Assembly: GCF_902806685.2 (NCBI RefSeq) | Contig: NC_048543.1 | Coordinates: 6,366,106-6,430,105, forward strand | Direction: 5' to 3' | Origin: Maniola hyperantus | Lineage: Eukaryota; Arthropoda; Insecta; Lepidoptera; Nymphalidae | DNA: 64,000 nucleotides | Shown here: one piece after another, positions 29,543 to 40,370 of the stretch | How positions within the stretch are numbered: position 1 is the first letter of the stretch | Layout of the letters: each line of letters starts with the position of its first letter | Notes under the pieces: generated by a model | Told to the model about the DNA's origin: nothing | Seen by the model: only the letters and a program-made list of their open reading frames with translations | Databases searched by the model: none | Made by a program: the position numbers and the translations under genes

Positions 29543-29614
29543 CGTAACCGGCAGGAATCGAACCTGCATCTTCTGGGTTCGCGCCCGATGCCTTGACCAC
29601 TCGGCCACGGTCTC
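29543..29614 (-). tRNA. tRNA-like sequence, probably a pseudogene
   Basis: On the minus strand: acceptor-like GAGACCG...CGGTTAC (one mismatch, one G-T), D arm with A box TGGCCGAGTGG, and a T arm GCAGG-TTCGATT-CCTGC that is perfect. The anticodon stem TCGGG/CCAGA has a mismatch and the loop CGCGAAC lacks the universal T at position 33. The A-box region looks serine-like, but the long variable arm of tRNA-Ser is missing. A pseudogene or SINE head is more likely than a working tRNA. Confidence 0.45.
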
Positions 29615-29659
29615 GCTTACTGCCAGTGACGAAATTGGTGATATGTATGTTAACTCAGT

Positions 29660-29697
29660 ACTGAAGCCTCCTCGTTCGATTCCTGCCGACACTTTTT
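29660..29697 (+). repeat. Isolated B-box-like sequence with T-run
   Basis: CTCGTTCGATTCCTGCCGAC then TTTTTT. The 13 bases GTTCGATTCCTGC are the exact inverse of 29551-29563 in the tRNA-like sequence, so the two face each other across about 110 bases. Confidence 0.5.
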
Positions 29698-29707
29698 TAA
29701 TTGAAAA

Positions 29708-29922
29708 TCTTAAATATACCTATAAAAGGATTGACTGACTGACATCTATCAACGCACAGCTCAAACTACTGGACGGATCGGGCTGGAATTTGGCATGCAG
29801 ATAACTATTATGACATAGGCATCCGCTAAGAAAGGAGTTTTGAAAATTCAACCCCTAAGGGGGTGAAATAAGGGTTTGAAATTTGTGTAATCCACGCGGA
29901 CAAAGTTGCGAGCATAAGCTAG
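29708..29922 (+). mobile_element. Helitron-like element, TCAGTCAGTCA type
   Basis: TCTTAAATATACCTATAAAA GG, CATCTATCAACGCACAGCTC, CCCCTAAGGGGGTGAAATAA, CCACGCGGACAAAGTTGCG, and CTAG (29919-29922) then T. The terminal hairpin is weakened by two C-to-T/A changes. Confidence 0.75.
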
Positions 29923-29963
29923 TGTTACAATTAAACTTAAGGCTAACCCTATCAAATCAGATA

Positions 29964-29997
29964 CATGATTTGTACACTAATTACTGTACAAATCATG
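29964..29997. repeat. Short hairpin, 12-bp arms
   Basis: CATGATTTGTAC and GTACAAATCATG separated by 10 bases. It lies between two Helitron-like copies. Confidence 0.7.
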
Positions 29998-30004
29998 CCC
30001 GCAT

Positions 30005-30165
30005 CCAAAGGACTTATCCTGACTGACTGATTGGTCTATCAACGCACAACCTAATTCGAATCATTAAATTTTGACAAGAGGTTCCTTTTATGACGAAAGC
30101 ATCCACTATGAAAGGATTTTTGGAAATTTCAGCCCTAAGGGGGTTAAAAAGTGATGAAAGTTTTT
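30005..30165 (+). mobile_element. Helitron-like element, strongly diverged
   Basis: CTGACTGACTGATTGGTCTA TCAACGCACA, GCATCCACTATGAAAGGATT TTTGG and CAGCCCTAAGGGGGTTAAAA keep the family order. The 3' end is lost. The frame at 30090-30305 is repeat-derived. Confidence 0.55.
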
Positions 30166-30299
30166 ATGAAAATCCGTCATTTTTCATTACCATAGACATG
30201 ACGTTTATGAAAATTGGGCTTTGGATTAAAGATAGAGAAATATGTATTTTAGGGTTAGAAAACACATCACTCCCATCAGCCATCATACAGCGACGTAAA

Positions 30300-30985
30300 C
30301 AATAAATAGTAGGATTTACCTAAAAATATTTGGGAAAAAGGCTTCATCGATAGCAAATAATAAAATATCTCAGGCAATAAAAACGATTGTTCCTTGTACC
30401 CTAAATAACGAACGGCGTTCCGTTTATCCTTAAGGGAAAAATGTTCAATATTAACAGATTAACTCGGTCGGGGTTCCCGCTTCATAAAATAAATTCCAAT
30501 ATTTCGCTTGGCGCACTCGTAGCTCCCGAAAGAAGCGAGTCTCACTGGAAAGTTTAAGACGTACGATTTGAGAATAAAATTGTATTTTACTGGTCGAAAT
30601 TAAGCTTTTATTTGAAAGTTTACGACGTGCAGCTAATTTTGACTAATGATATTCTGGTCGCGTGAGTTTTTAGGCCACCTAGTTGCTTATTTGATTTACG
30701 GCACAACTTTTCTACTTTATCTGACCTTAAAGTGGGTTAGACTGACCGTTTCTAGATGTTTTTAAGTATACACTTACAACTTTTAAAGCTCTACATTGTT
30801 TTTATTAGCCTCGGTTAAGAATTACTGATTTTATAGAGTTTTATTAAATCAGTAGAACGGCCATGAATAATAATTATTTACTAATAAAGCGTATTTTTAT
30901 TGTTAACTTTACTAACAGTTGTCTGTGACTTCATCTAGTTTCTTTCGTGGGAATAAGATAAAAGCCTAAGCTAAATATTAGATAC
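30300..30985. other. Unrecognised stretch
   Basis: No coding frame, repeat or RNA gene recognised. Confidence 0.4.
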
Positions 30986-30989
30986 TTAA

Positions 30990-31071
30990 TTATAACAGGA
31001 AAAGGTGACTGACTGATTGGGTGGCTGACTGATCTATCAACGCACAGCTCAAAGCTGCGAGCATAATCTAG
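30990..31071 (+). mobile_element. Helitron-like element, internally deleted
   Basis: AGGAAAAGGTGACTGACTGA, CTATCAACGCACAGCTCAAA joins straight to GCTGCGAGCATAATCTAG T. About 130 bases are missing between. Confidence 0.65.
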
Positions 31072-32824
31072 TATTATATCACTCGTCTATAATTCTTCAT
31101 TTCTAAGTTTTATGTGAAAAGTTTATCATCACTAAATCTTTATGATTCTAGTAGAACAATTCTACTTTTGACAAGGTCAACGTTTTACAATAGAAACTGC
31201 TAGACCTACCCTTCGCGTGCGGGAGTAGTGCAATGAATACGTTGTAGGTAGGTACGTATAATTTTTCATTGACTTTTTTCATAATATAATCCGTTGCACT
31301 ACGTAAAGTGTTATGTTAAACGCTGTCATATTGTAGAGCTCGCAATCTGTGAAGTGGAACGTAGAGGAACGTGTAGAACTACGGGAATCGATTGTTGTTT
31401 GCCTTATTAGGCCAACAGTGTTCCACAACGCTTCAGATATTGCTCTGCCTCAACTCAACCACGATGTGCCTAAGTACACGTATAAGTACATACACGTATA
31501 TTTCATATGTATTTTTTATTTTAAAGTACACGTAGGTATACAACACTAAGGTACTGGACTAAGGTACTTGGTCCACAAGAGAGAGAACTCATGCCCACCA
31601 TTGCGGGGATAGTTCGATTTCCTTGGACATTTACAGAGAGGGACCCTCATTCCCAAGACTAGTGTTGCAACGAAGAATTAAAGGCAAATGAACTGTAGGT
31701 CACCAAAGACGCAATAGGTTAGACGATATTTAAGGGGGTGGACAGGGCTTGGTTACCTAAAATTAACAGAGCTTTCGAATGATGACCGCCAAACTTCGTT
31801 TTGAAGAGGGCACGCGATGATGATGATGTTACTTTTTCTTCTTCTTGTGCTTCTTTCACTTCTTTAGGTTAGCTGTCAGCTTTGTGAATTTTTCGCGGTT
31901 TTGTGCCAAGTGAAATAGTTCTTCTACACTGGCGATTTCCGTCCATACGCGGATGATGCGCAACCAGGACTTTTTTCTTCTTCTCTACTTCACCCATCAT
32001 CATGAGTTGGAGCAGTCGGTATCTCTCGTATCTCAAGACGTGGCCCAAATGCTCGACTTTTTCTCGTCTTTAATGTTACATACAAGTTTATTTTATACAT
32101 ACCTTCACTTCATTTTAAATTAGGTATACGTACCTATACATGCGTATGTTTTACATACGTATGTTTTTATTGGCGTAACAATAAAAAAATTGTTCATAAA
32201 TAATTGTAGGTACTATGTATTAGAAATAAAAAGATTTTTACACAAGTGCTTTTGAATCGTCTAGTGGATCTGCCATTGCTCAAAATTCTTTCCAGTTAGT
32301 ATATGAAACGGTTAACCGAATTACGTCTGGTTTTGTCGGTGTATGCCCGACTACTGTCATTATAAATGGATAAAATCAAAAGTGATTGAAAGACCTTTTA
32401 TGATCACCTCGATAGTTGTTAAATACCGGACTATATAACATAATATTATTGCACACAGATGAAGTCGTGGGCAAAAGTTATTGTATATTAGGTAAACTAC
32501 GTAAAAATAATATAAATATTTACTGCTGGTATATGATGAGAATATGTCTTCCTCACTGTGCTACTTAAATGTTACACAAAACTGTTACAAAATAATATAT
32601 TACAAAGCATTACAGTCTGAGAAATTGCATATAAGGGTCCATTGAGCCGTGCCACAGCCCAAAACCACATCTAAACTATAGGAGCAAAATGTTGCCGGGC
32701 ACTAAATAGAATGAAAACTATTCAAAATATGTATCTACTACAATTCTCATTCGCGTTCAACGGTTGTTGCTCACATGTAGTCACAATGCTGACGTTATTT
32801 TTTAAGCTACGACTAAGTGTAGAG
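31072..32824. other. Unrecognised stretch
   Basis: Holds short frames without domains and low-complexity CTTCTTCTTGTGCTTCTTTC near 31847. GATGATGATG near 31818 is a short microsatellite. No repeat family was traced. Confidence 0.35.
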
Positions 32825-32970
32825 TAAGCCACTAGCAATAAAATTTGCAGTTCTTGCAAGTCACTTGCATAGTGTAAACTCTGGTAGCGAGTCAATTTTC
32901 GTAAGTTTTTCTATTGGAAAGTAACTTCCACAATTTGTTTTCTGCAAGTTTTATTGCTGGTGGACACTTA
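32825..32970. mobile_element. Small MITE with imperfect terminal inverted repeats
   Basis: Left TAAGCCACTAGCAATAAAAT TTGCAG is mirrored by the right end, whose reverse complement reads TAAGTGTCCACCAGCAATAA AACTTGCAG. Interior CTTGCAAGTCACTTGCA is itself symmetrical. Non-coding. Single copy. Confidence 0.5.
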
Positions 32971-33830
32971 GCGCCTTTTTCACAACCGCCATCAGATAAA
33001 TTTCGAAGTTATGATAAGTAGGTAGTTCTTGTATTGGGAATCTGTCAAAATGTCAAATTTATTCGTTAGATAAAGTTCATTTGGCGATTTGTCTGCCTTT
33101 AGCACAGTGAATTAAAGTGAGGGAACTCTCGGTTTGATCCTGAATCGACGATATGTCAAATATTAGGCTATGGTGACGTAAAATCATAGAAAAATAGGGC
33201 TACCATACATGCGTCAAATGGACTAACATTTAACGCCTACCGTCGAAGCCTCGACGTTTTGTTAGGAACTATCGTAAACTGTGCCCTTAGCGTGATCAAT
33301 TTGTGTCTGCGACAACGTAACATCCTTAGATCGTAGTTGCATACATTTATTCACGTACGACCACTGACTTTTTAGTTGAGACGTGATCCGTGTGAATAGA
33401 CTCTAAGTGGTATCTCCTAAAATCGTGGGTGTTGAACTCGCTTTACTTGTCGTACATTAGTGGGTGCTTTGTGAGACATACAGAACCATATTTTATGTTA
33501 ATTTGCACAAGATTTAGTATTATGTACCTACTACATCTTTGTTGCTGACTGTATTTTTACCCGACTACGGCAAAGTCAAAAGGAAGGATTTTGGCAGTCT
33601 ATGTATGCATCTATGTGTGTTCCACTGTAGCGGCTAAACTACTTAATTTTGATTTAGGTACTCCCTCAATTATTGAAACATCGTTAAAAAGGTATTTTAA
33701 AACGATTAACAGGTTTCTTAGTCAGTTTTTGGAAAAAAACTGCCGTCAAAGAAATAATAACCGCCAAAGTTATTAGCAACGTATTCCACCACGGACTCTA
33801 CCTTATGCATTTTCTGACACGCACTTGACC
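32971..33830. other. Mostly unrecognised
   Basis: ACCCGACTACGGCAAAGTCA AAAGGA at 33558 recurs at 54801 and, diverged, at 9715, marking a dispersed element whose limits I cannot set. The frame at 33591-33776 has no recognised domain. Confidence 0.35.
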
Positions 33831-33834
33831 AATT

Positions 33835-34005
33835 TTTCAATTTTTGTTTGTCTGTTTGTGCAGTAATCTCTGAAACAGATAAACGGATTTTAACGGGATT
33901 TTTAGAAGACTATTGTATGAAGACTGTATTTTATAAGGAGAATACAAAAGTATCTATCTACGATAGTTTCAAACTTACAGCTACTCGGATGAAGTCGCGG
34001 GCTAG
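33835..34005 (+). mobile_element. Helitron-like element, diverged
   Basis: TTTGTTTGTCTGTTTGTGCA, TAAACGGATTTTAACGGGAT, and CTCGGATGAAGTCGCGGG then CTAG at 34002-34005 (followed by C, not T). Confidence 0.5.
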
Positions 34006-34009
34006 CACT

Positions 34010-35958
34010 GGTTATAAATAAATTTGATAACGAATTCACTGTTGAATGTAGTAAAAGTGCCGCTTTAAAAGAACGACCTATTTCGAAAATGGCCTAACAA
34101 TAGATGTAAGTATTTGAAACTGTCCTTTTTGGAGAGTACCCATTTTCTTTTATTTTACGACATCGCCGCACAATCTCGAGTCATAGTAAAACCAGATAAT
34201 AAAATATACAGAAATGCGAATAAAATGAGACGAGCGGCTTAGACCCGGCTTTATTGAAATCCATAATGCATTTTACACTCAGGATTTGCGTGTGTAATGA
34301 GCGGGTAGTTGTGACAGCTTATAATACGTATTAATGTAGTAACCAGACGATAAAAAACCTACTTACTACCTACTTGCTGAAAAGGTTGCTAAATGTAACA
34401 AAACAACAATAATAATTTTATTAAAAAAATGGCAGACAGTAGGGACTGTCGATAGAAGTAAAAACTTAAGACTAAAAAACTATGAAAAAAATAGGAACTG
34501 ATGGGAGGTACGTAGGATAGGTACCTATGCCGACAATGGAAAGCATACTTAGCACTTCCATTAAAAATGAACCTTATTCGATTGCGTTGAGGAACAAAAG
34601 CACGTCGGGAAGCGACCCTGAAGTTTTTACGCATGCCAAAATCTCCCAACACGCATAGGTAAGTTTTCAATTCAATCACTTTTAAACTACAGTATTGACC
34701 TCTACCAGAGATAATATATTAAACAAGTAGTTAATATATTATCTCTGCCTTTACTAACTTCAATTCTGATTTGACTCTCAGGCTGTTCTATAGACTTTGC
34801 TCGATTTATGTCAGCGATATAGCTAACGCTATCTTTACAGTGTCTAACGAGTAGGTAATTCTGAGCAAAGTCAAAGTTTGCTCTATAGACTCGCCTCAGG
34901 TTGAGATTTAGTGAGCGCACGTGGACTTTGATTGTTACCTACTGTTAAAAAAAGACAGCGTTATATTGTTGATGTCCCTTAATCTAAGTATCGCTGGCAT
35001 AAATCTGTCTCATTTTGATTTTTGACTGAAACATGCGCCTGAGCAAAGTCAAATGATGGATCTTAGTCTCTAATGGTTTCTACTCTCTACCAATGCTCTT
35101 TAGCGAACTAACTTAAAAATCAGAAATCTAAATTGTTTTTTAGACTTATAGGTAAGTATGGGTTTTCCTTCTTCAGTCTTTTTTATTTTATCTATTACAG
35201 ATACAGTACAGGTTTGCCTTCTTTTATAAAATACTTAAACAGGAAAGCGGTCGTTATACCTATGATGGTTTCTGCTAGCCTGATGGATTCAGAACCACTT
35301 TAGAACCTACTACGCGGCACAGCCGGAAATTTAGCTCACTTGGCGTTACCTCCATAGCACGGCTTTACCCCTGGAGTTGTAATTAGCCGCGGCCTAAGCA
35401 TACCGCTAGAATAATCGGAACCAATTTAGAGAAGAATATTCACTAAATTAACCTCACCGGAAATTAAACTCTGAACTAGTTCTTTGTGTTTGTGGAGACG
35501 CCATCCCAGAAATAATTAGTATTTACTTACTAGATTTTACTACAAGTGCATAAAATAAGCCATTTTATGACAGAGTTAATACATTTTCCACTTCAATTGC
35601 GAAAATATCAGTCAGCGATATTGTATTTGTAAGCAGGTAAATGTTTCCTTAGTTAAAGTGAAATTCGAACAATTTTGTATTCCTCCTAAATAAATTTACT
35701 TATTTAATGTAGGTAGGTAATTGCCATTGTCATTTACGTGTTAGCGGTACGTAAGTACCTATTAGGGTGGTGCTCAAGAAAATTGGTAGGTATTTGGGCT
35801 TTCGGTAAAAAATTAAGAAATAAGAGTTTCAGGATTTTTAGAAATTCCATCCCCTCACCTATTTTTAAAACTTCATTGTTCTAATGAACTTTGAACTCTC
35901 TTTGGACAATTAATAGTAAAAGGTTTTATTATTTATGTTTTGTTTTATATTACAAGAA
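34010..35958. other. Unrecognised stretch with two inverted motifs
   Basis: 34706-34722 and 34731-34747 are exact 17-bp inverted repeats (CAGAGATAATATATTAA). GACTTTGCTC or its inverse occurs near 34794, 34863 and 35042. The minus frames at 34389-34679 and 34702-34920 show no domain. Confidence 0.4.
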
Positions 35959-36165
35959 CTAGCTTATGATCGCGACTTTGTCCGAGTGGACTACACAAAT
36001 TTCAAACCCCTATTTCACCCCTTTAGGGGTTGAATTTTCAAAAATCCTTTCTTAGCGGATGCCTACGTCACAATAGCTACCTGCATGCCAAATTTCAGCC
36101 TGATCCGTAAGTAGTTTTAGCTGTGCGTTGATAGTCAGTCACCTATTCCTTTTGTATAGGTAAGT
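35959..36165 (-). mobile_element. Helitron-like element, TCAGTCAGTCA type
   Basis: CTAG at 35959-35962, CTTATGATCGCGACTTTGTC CGAGTGG, CACCCCTTTAGGGGTTGAAT, GCTGTGCGTTGATAGTCAGT CACC. The 5' part is slightly shortened. Confidence 0.7.
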
Positions 36166-36469
36166 ACCTACTTATTTAGATTTTGTAAAACCTAATATAG
36201 TACCTAAGTATGTTTATAATGCAACGGGTAAAGCATGTCAGATTGTATTAAGTGGCTTAACAATGCACATACGTCGCCCGTTTCAGGTAAAATCCGCTTT
36301 GTAGCGGGAATTACAACGCCTAATACCAGTATGATGGATGCACTGCGGGATTATCAAATGCTCGCGTCCATTCAGATGACCGCCCGCTGTAATAACTCGC
36401 AGCGCTACATATGTTGCACCGTAGACGCACACAGGACGGGAACAATATTGTTGCCAAAATCCATTTTCC

Positions 36470-36615
36470 ATACGACTAATAATATTATAAATGCTAAAGT
36501 ATGTATGTTTATTATCTGCTAGCTTATCATGGCCTCTATGTTTAATCGATTATCACGTTTGGTTCAGAGATAGCTTGCATTCTGGGGACGACCATAACAC
36601 ATACAGCACGGTGTA
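36470..36615 (+). mobile_element. Helitron-like fragment
   Basis: GACTAATAATATTATAAATG C start, GTTCAGAGATAGCTTGCATT CTGGGG. The 200 bases before it (36235-36470) are richer in GC and open on both strands, but not recognised. Confidence 0.45.
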
Positions 36616-36622
36616 AGGAATA

Positions 36623-36764
36623 TTACATACAGAGGTTTTATTTATCAATTTCCCCCGAGTTGTATTAAGGTATACGCGACCCAATTAATTTCCCCCGATT
36701 TGGTGGTCGGAGACCGTGTCAGCTTTTTTAATTTTTTTATAGTTTTATTTACATACAGAGGTTT
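36623..36764. repeat. Nested direct repeats
   Basis: TTACATACAGAGGTTT occurs at 36623-36638 and 36749-36764. Inside, AATTTCCCCCGA occurs at 36647-36658 and 36687-36698 around a 28-base segment that includes most of a 30-bp sequence found again at 38474-38503. The layout resembles one insertion duplicated inside another. Confidence 0.6.
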
Positions 36765-36774
36765 GACGAAACAG

Positions 36775-36893
36775 TCTAAATTAGAGCAATCTTAGGTAGT
36801 CGGTAAGTGCCGGACAAAGGAGCGACAAGAACTTACCTACATCGTTATAGGACTCTATGTTCAAGGATCGTCATGGTCGTCATTTACCACTAG
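36775..36893 (+). repeat. Unassigned dispersed repeat X5, copy 1
   Basis: GGACAAAGGAGCGACAAGAA, GGACTCTATGTTCAAGGATC GTCATGGTCGTCATTTACCA C recur at 49030-49122 in the same order. Confidence 0.6.
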
Positions 36894-36919
36894 ATCAAAG
36901 GATTCAAGCACTAAATGTT

Positions 36920-37080
36920 GCTTTGATTTTCTGCCATAAAATGTAGCCTACTCCGATTACGGATGTTTTCGGGACGTAAGCTATGTCTACCAAATTTCAT
37001 TAAAATCAGTTACACATCTGGACCGTGAAAAAGTAACAAACAGACAGACTCGTAATTAGTAAGGATTGTAGTATAGTTAT
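36920..37080 (-). mobile_element. Helitron-like repeat, diverged
   Basis: CCAAATTTCATTAAAATCAG and ACCGTGAAAAAGTAACAAAC AGACAGAC match the GTGAAAAGCTAGCAGATGGA CAGACAG part of the repeat at 590-630. Confidence 0.45.
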
Positions 37081-37234
37081 GCTAGTTACAAGCGGTTACG
37101 TAGTAACATTGCACAGTTGCATATTCATCCGCAAAAAATTTCGGGGACATATTTCATCTTATCTGTTAGATAAAAAAGATTAATGAGAGTTTATTTCCGA
37201 TAACATAGCTATATACTTTATATGAAGGTAAATT

Positions 37235-37380
37235 CGGATTGATTAATTATCGTGATTGATGCTCCACGAGGGACACCCCGGGCTCCGAAGCGACGTTTTT
37301 ATTTCACTCTGGCGGAGTGCTGGGGGCAATGTGCGGATTTCCCTTAGAGCCTTACTAAATTGTGATAAAAAACTTGTTAT
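37235..37380 (+). repeat. Local duplicate X6, copy 1
   Basis: TTAATTATCGTGATTGATGC TCCACG, GCGACGTTTTTATTTCACTC and GCTGGGGGCAATGTGCGGAT TTCCCTTA parallel 38497-38620, about 1.25 kb downstream. Confidence 0.55.
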
Positions 37381-37702
37381 CGCCATGTTTTGTTTGTTCG
37401 TCGTCTTGTTTCAGGTATAGTCCGCGCAAAACAAGTAATCCAATCTGAACTCAAGACATGACTGCGCACTACAAAAACAGATCTCAACCGGGGTTGTGTA
37501 GGTACCTACTTAGGTACTTAAAATCTTTACGCTATGGTCTGTGCAAATCACCATGTTGTAACTTCAGATTGGATTATTAGTTTTGCGTTATTAAAAGAGC
37601 TCTGGACATTAGGTTAGGTTATGGGTCTGTTTCATTAATATTCTGTGCGGGTAACTAAAAGGTTGATTAACAGCAATGGAATTGCCACAAAGAAATTTTG
37701 TC

Positions 37703-37828
37703 CGCCATAGGTTGAAATAGCAATCGGGGTATGAGGTGGGGGGATGCCCCGCACACCCGCACGCCACCCGCGATCGACGCACCAGGTTAGTGCTGGGGCG
37801 GTACGAGTGTGCGAGGCCAAGCAAAAGC
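37703..37828. mobile_element. Family G MITE, right half diverged
   Basis: TAGGTTGAAATAGCAATCGG GGTATGAGG at the left, CCCGCACACCCGCACGCCAC inside and GGTGCTGGGGCGG-like right part. The terminal inverted end is not clear. Three overlapping frames come from the GC-rich content. Confidence 0.55.
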
Positions 37829-37927
37829 AACTACTACCTACTATTACCTACTTTCGTGCGTTTATCTTCTATCCTATTTATCATCGGGCACGAATTTTAT
37901 ACGCCATTTAATGCATAGTTAAATCCA

Positions 37928-38055
37928 TAATAAATATACTAAAAGTGAAAGTGTGTCTGTTTGTCGGCTAGCTTTTCACGGCCAATCCGTTTAACCTGTT
38001 TTGACGCAAAGTACATAAGATAGCTGACATCCCGGGGACGGACATAACCAAGTAT
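37928..38055 (+). mobile_element. Helitron-like fragment, GTCTGTTTG type
   Basis: GTGAAAGTGTGTCTGTTTGT, GCTTTTCACGGCCAATCCGT, GACATCCCGGGGACGGACAT. Ends there without a CTAG. Confidence 0.55.
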
Positions 38056-38496
38056 CCTTTGCGCTAAAAATGAGACAGGCCTGTCACCAGGTGACACTAG
38101 CACTATCAGTCACGGAGGAACACATTATTTGTATAAATCTTGTATAAATCAAAGACATGTCACGTTCATACATGGCGTGTAAAATTAGTGCTTGGTGATG
38201 AGTAAGACAGAAGATAAAACGCATGAGATTAGAAGAGAAGAGATAAGTGCAACTGTAAAGCAAGTGTGCCAGTTTTATTTTTTCACAATAGATGGTATAT
38301 AACATACTTATTATCTACTTACTTCTTTTAGTATTGTTACATATATTTTAATCCAAATCTGACGACAAACGGAACAAAATGTAACTTTCGATAAGAGAGG
38401 CATACTTGCGCCGCTTACCGGTTAATAAAAATGATTCCTGAAAGCTTATTTACCAAAACGTAGCAGTATATTTTGTATTAAGGTATACGCGACCCA

Positions 38497-38620
38497 ATTA
38501 ATTATTGTGATTGATATTCCACGGAGAACATTTCGATGCGACGTTTTCATTTCACCCAGACTCGATCGCTGGGGGCGATGTGCAAATTGCGCTTATGTCA
38601 CGATTGAGTTGGATAAAAAT
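38497..38620 (+). repeat. Local duplicate X6, copy 2
   Basis: TTAATTATTGTGATTGATAT TCCACG, GCGACGTTTTCATTTCACCC and GCTGGGGGCGATGTGCAAAT TGCGCTTA match 37235-37380. It is preceded by the 30-bp segment shared with 36661-36690. Confidence 0.55.
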
Positions 38621-38962
38621 ATTTCAATATACACTTTCTAAAGGAACATTAATAAAAAAAAAATTTAAAATATTGTCCACAAAATCGAAATGAAATGAAT
38701 TACTAATTTCAGATCAAATCAAGTCATTTATTTCCAAAAAAACAACAGGTCTAACAATTTTTTTAATAAAAAATGGCATTTGAAGGAACATTTCTAGATC
38801 AATTATAGTCCTTGGTAGATTTCATAGATCTGTAATACGGACAACCAGCCCTCTCTCTCGCATACACTATAATACTATACTATTAGTGTGGGCGCATATT
38901 GCTTCTAGATTCAATCAATGACTGGAATTTGAATTTGGGAACTGATACTTATTAACCAAAGT

Positions 38963-38990
38963 ATGTGGTGTGTGTGTGTGTGTGTGTGTT

Positions 38991-39042
<52 letters not shown>

Positions 39043-39118
39043 GGTGTGTGTGTGTGTGTGTTTATGTGTGTGTGTGCGCATGAGTGAGTGTGTGTGGGAG
39101 TGTGTGAGAGAGTGTGTA
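38963..39118. repeat. (GT)n microsatellite
   Basis: About 150 bases of GT repeats with short interruptions (GTTTGTTTG, GGGGG, GTTTATG, GCGCATGA). Long open frames in both strands here are caused by the repeat. Confidence 0.95.
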
Positions 39119-39269
39119 CTTAGTGTGGCAGTATTGCCGTTGATGATGTTAATCATATAAGTTATCATAAGATTTATATTTAGGTACTTAAAACTCGTAC
39201 TTAGTTTGAATTGTATATCTTCATTTACTACCCCTTTGTACGTGCTTATGCATATTTAATATTACAACT

Positions 39270-39375
39270 TTATTAAAGCGTCAAAACAAGAAGACCCATC
39301 GGGAATGAGCAGCTGAGTTAAATCCTACGTGACCTGCCTAATGTCTGCCTCGACTCGAAGCCACTGTTACATTTG
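39270..39375 (-). repeat. Unassigned dispersed repeat X4, copy 2
   Basis: The reverse complement parallels 21280-21400: GGTCACGTAGGATTTAACTC, GGGTCTTCTTGTTTTGACGC. Confidence 0.5.
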
Positions 39376-39682
39376 CTATCGTGAATTTTACATAAATTTG
39401 ATACATCCAATTTGGGAGGACCAAAACAAATATTAATCCAATTGTTCGAATTAATTGAGACTCGCTGACTTTGGTCCGCATAGAGTTTTTTTAGAGTTGG
39501 AATTTCTAAAAATCGAATTCTTTGTGGGTTTTATGCACAGAGAATTAGTGGTCTGTGGGTTTATGTTAGGAGTGGGAACAGGGAACCTACATACACACAA
39601 AATATCAAATTTCTAGACCCAGTGCAGTGGTTTGACCTGTACTTTGCTACATCAGACAGTCAGTTTCTCTTTTCAGTGCATT

Positions 39683-40040
39683 TAGTTTCATCATCATCGT
39701 CAACCAATGGACGTCCACCGCTGGACATAGGTCTCTTGTAGGGACTTCCACACACCACGGTCTTGCGCCGCCTGGATCCAGCGGCTCCCTGCGACTCGTC
39801 TGATGTCGTCCGTCCACCTAGTGGGGGGTCTTCCAACGCCATTCTAGCACCTTGGGACCCCAACGTCTATCGGTTGTACGAACTATGTGCCCTGCCCATT
39901 GCCACTTCAGTTTCGCATTTCGTTGAGCTATGTCGGTTACTCTAGTTCTCCTACGGATCTCCTCCGATGGGGGGTAAGGGAGCGCAACTCCACCCAGCAC
40001 TCTTAGAGTCATCCTCACCTGCACGCGGTGCCCCCTGCTG
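39683..40040 (-). pseudogene. RTE-like LINE C-terminus and (GAT)n tail
   Basis: On the minus strand an open frame (40024 to 39818) includes VRMTLRVLGGVALPYPP, EEIRRRTRVTDIAQRN, LKWQWAGHIVRTTDRRWG and PKVLEW. It then shifts frame into TSDESQGAAGSR-type antisense of the final RRVAGSRWIQAAQDR segment, and ends in ATGATGATGA-like sequence at 39690. This is the C-terminal end of a non-LTR reverse transcriptase, as at 13868 and 15126. GC-rich sequence of another kind is joined at its upstream side. Confidence 0.7.
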
Positions 40041-40278
40041 GACTACTGACGAGGCTCTGGCGACCGACAAATGGCGGTATAACCATTCGAGCTGGCTAGA
40101 CTGGATAAATGGCACAGGCCGGTGTCGGGCAGCAGCAACACCGGTGCGACCAGTCTAGCCCTGCGATGACCATCACGCCTGCCCAGCGCGGTCATTACGG
40201 GCAAAACCTTGTATGGGAGACGACACAAGGCCAAGGCCCCTAGTCCCCGGCGCGGCGGCCCCGCTATTCCTGGCATTT
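40041..40278 (-). mobile_element. GC-rich head joined to the LINE tail
   Basis: On the minus strand this starts GCCAGGAATAGCGGGGCCGC and has an open frame (40276-40043) reading LPVMTALGRRDGHRRARLV-like residues (VLPVMTALGRRDGHRRAR). Composition is unlike the flanks and continuous with the LINE tail in quality. It may be the 5' part of the same LINE fused to its 3' end, or a separate element. It is the only copy here. Confidence 0.4.
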
Positions 40279-40370
40279 AGTTTACAAAGATTTAATTATT
40301 TACTATTCATGTCCGCTTGTCATAACATTTTAATAACTCACAAATTATGTACTTAATGTAATTTGTGTGT

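Noticed and set aside
29543..29614. Functional tRNA-Ser gene
   Set aside because: No long variable arm, no T at position 33 of the anticodon loop and a mismatch in the anticodon stem; kept only as tRNA-like.
38911..39168. Histidine/threonine- and valine/cysteine-rich proteins
   Set aside because: Translations of a (GT)n microsatellite.
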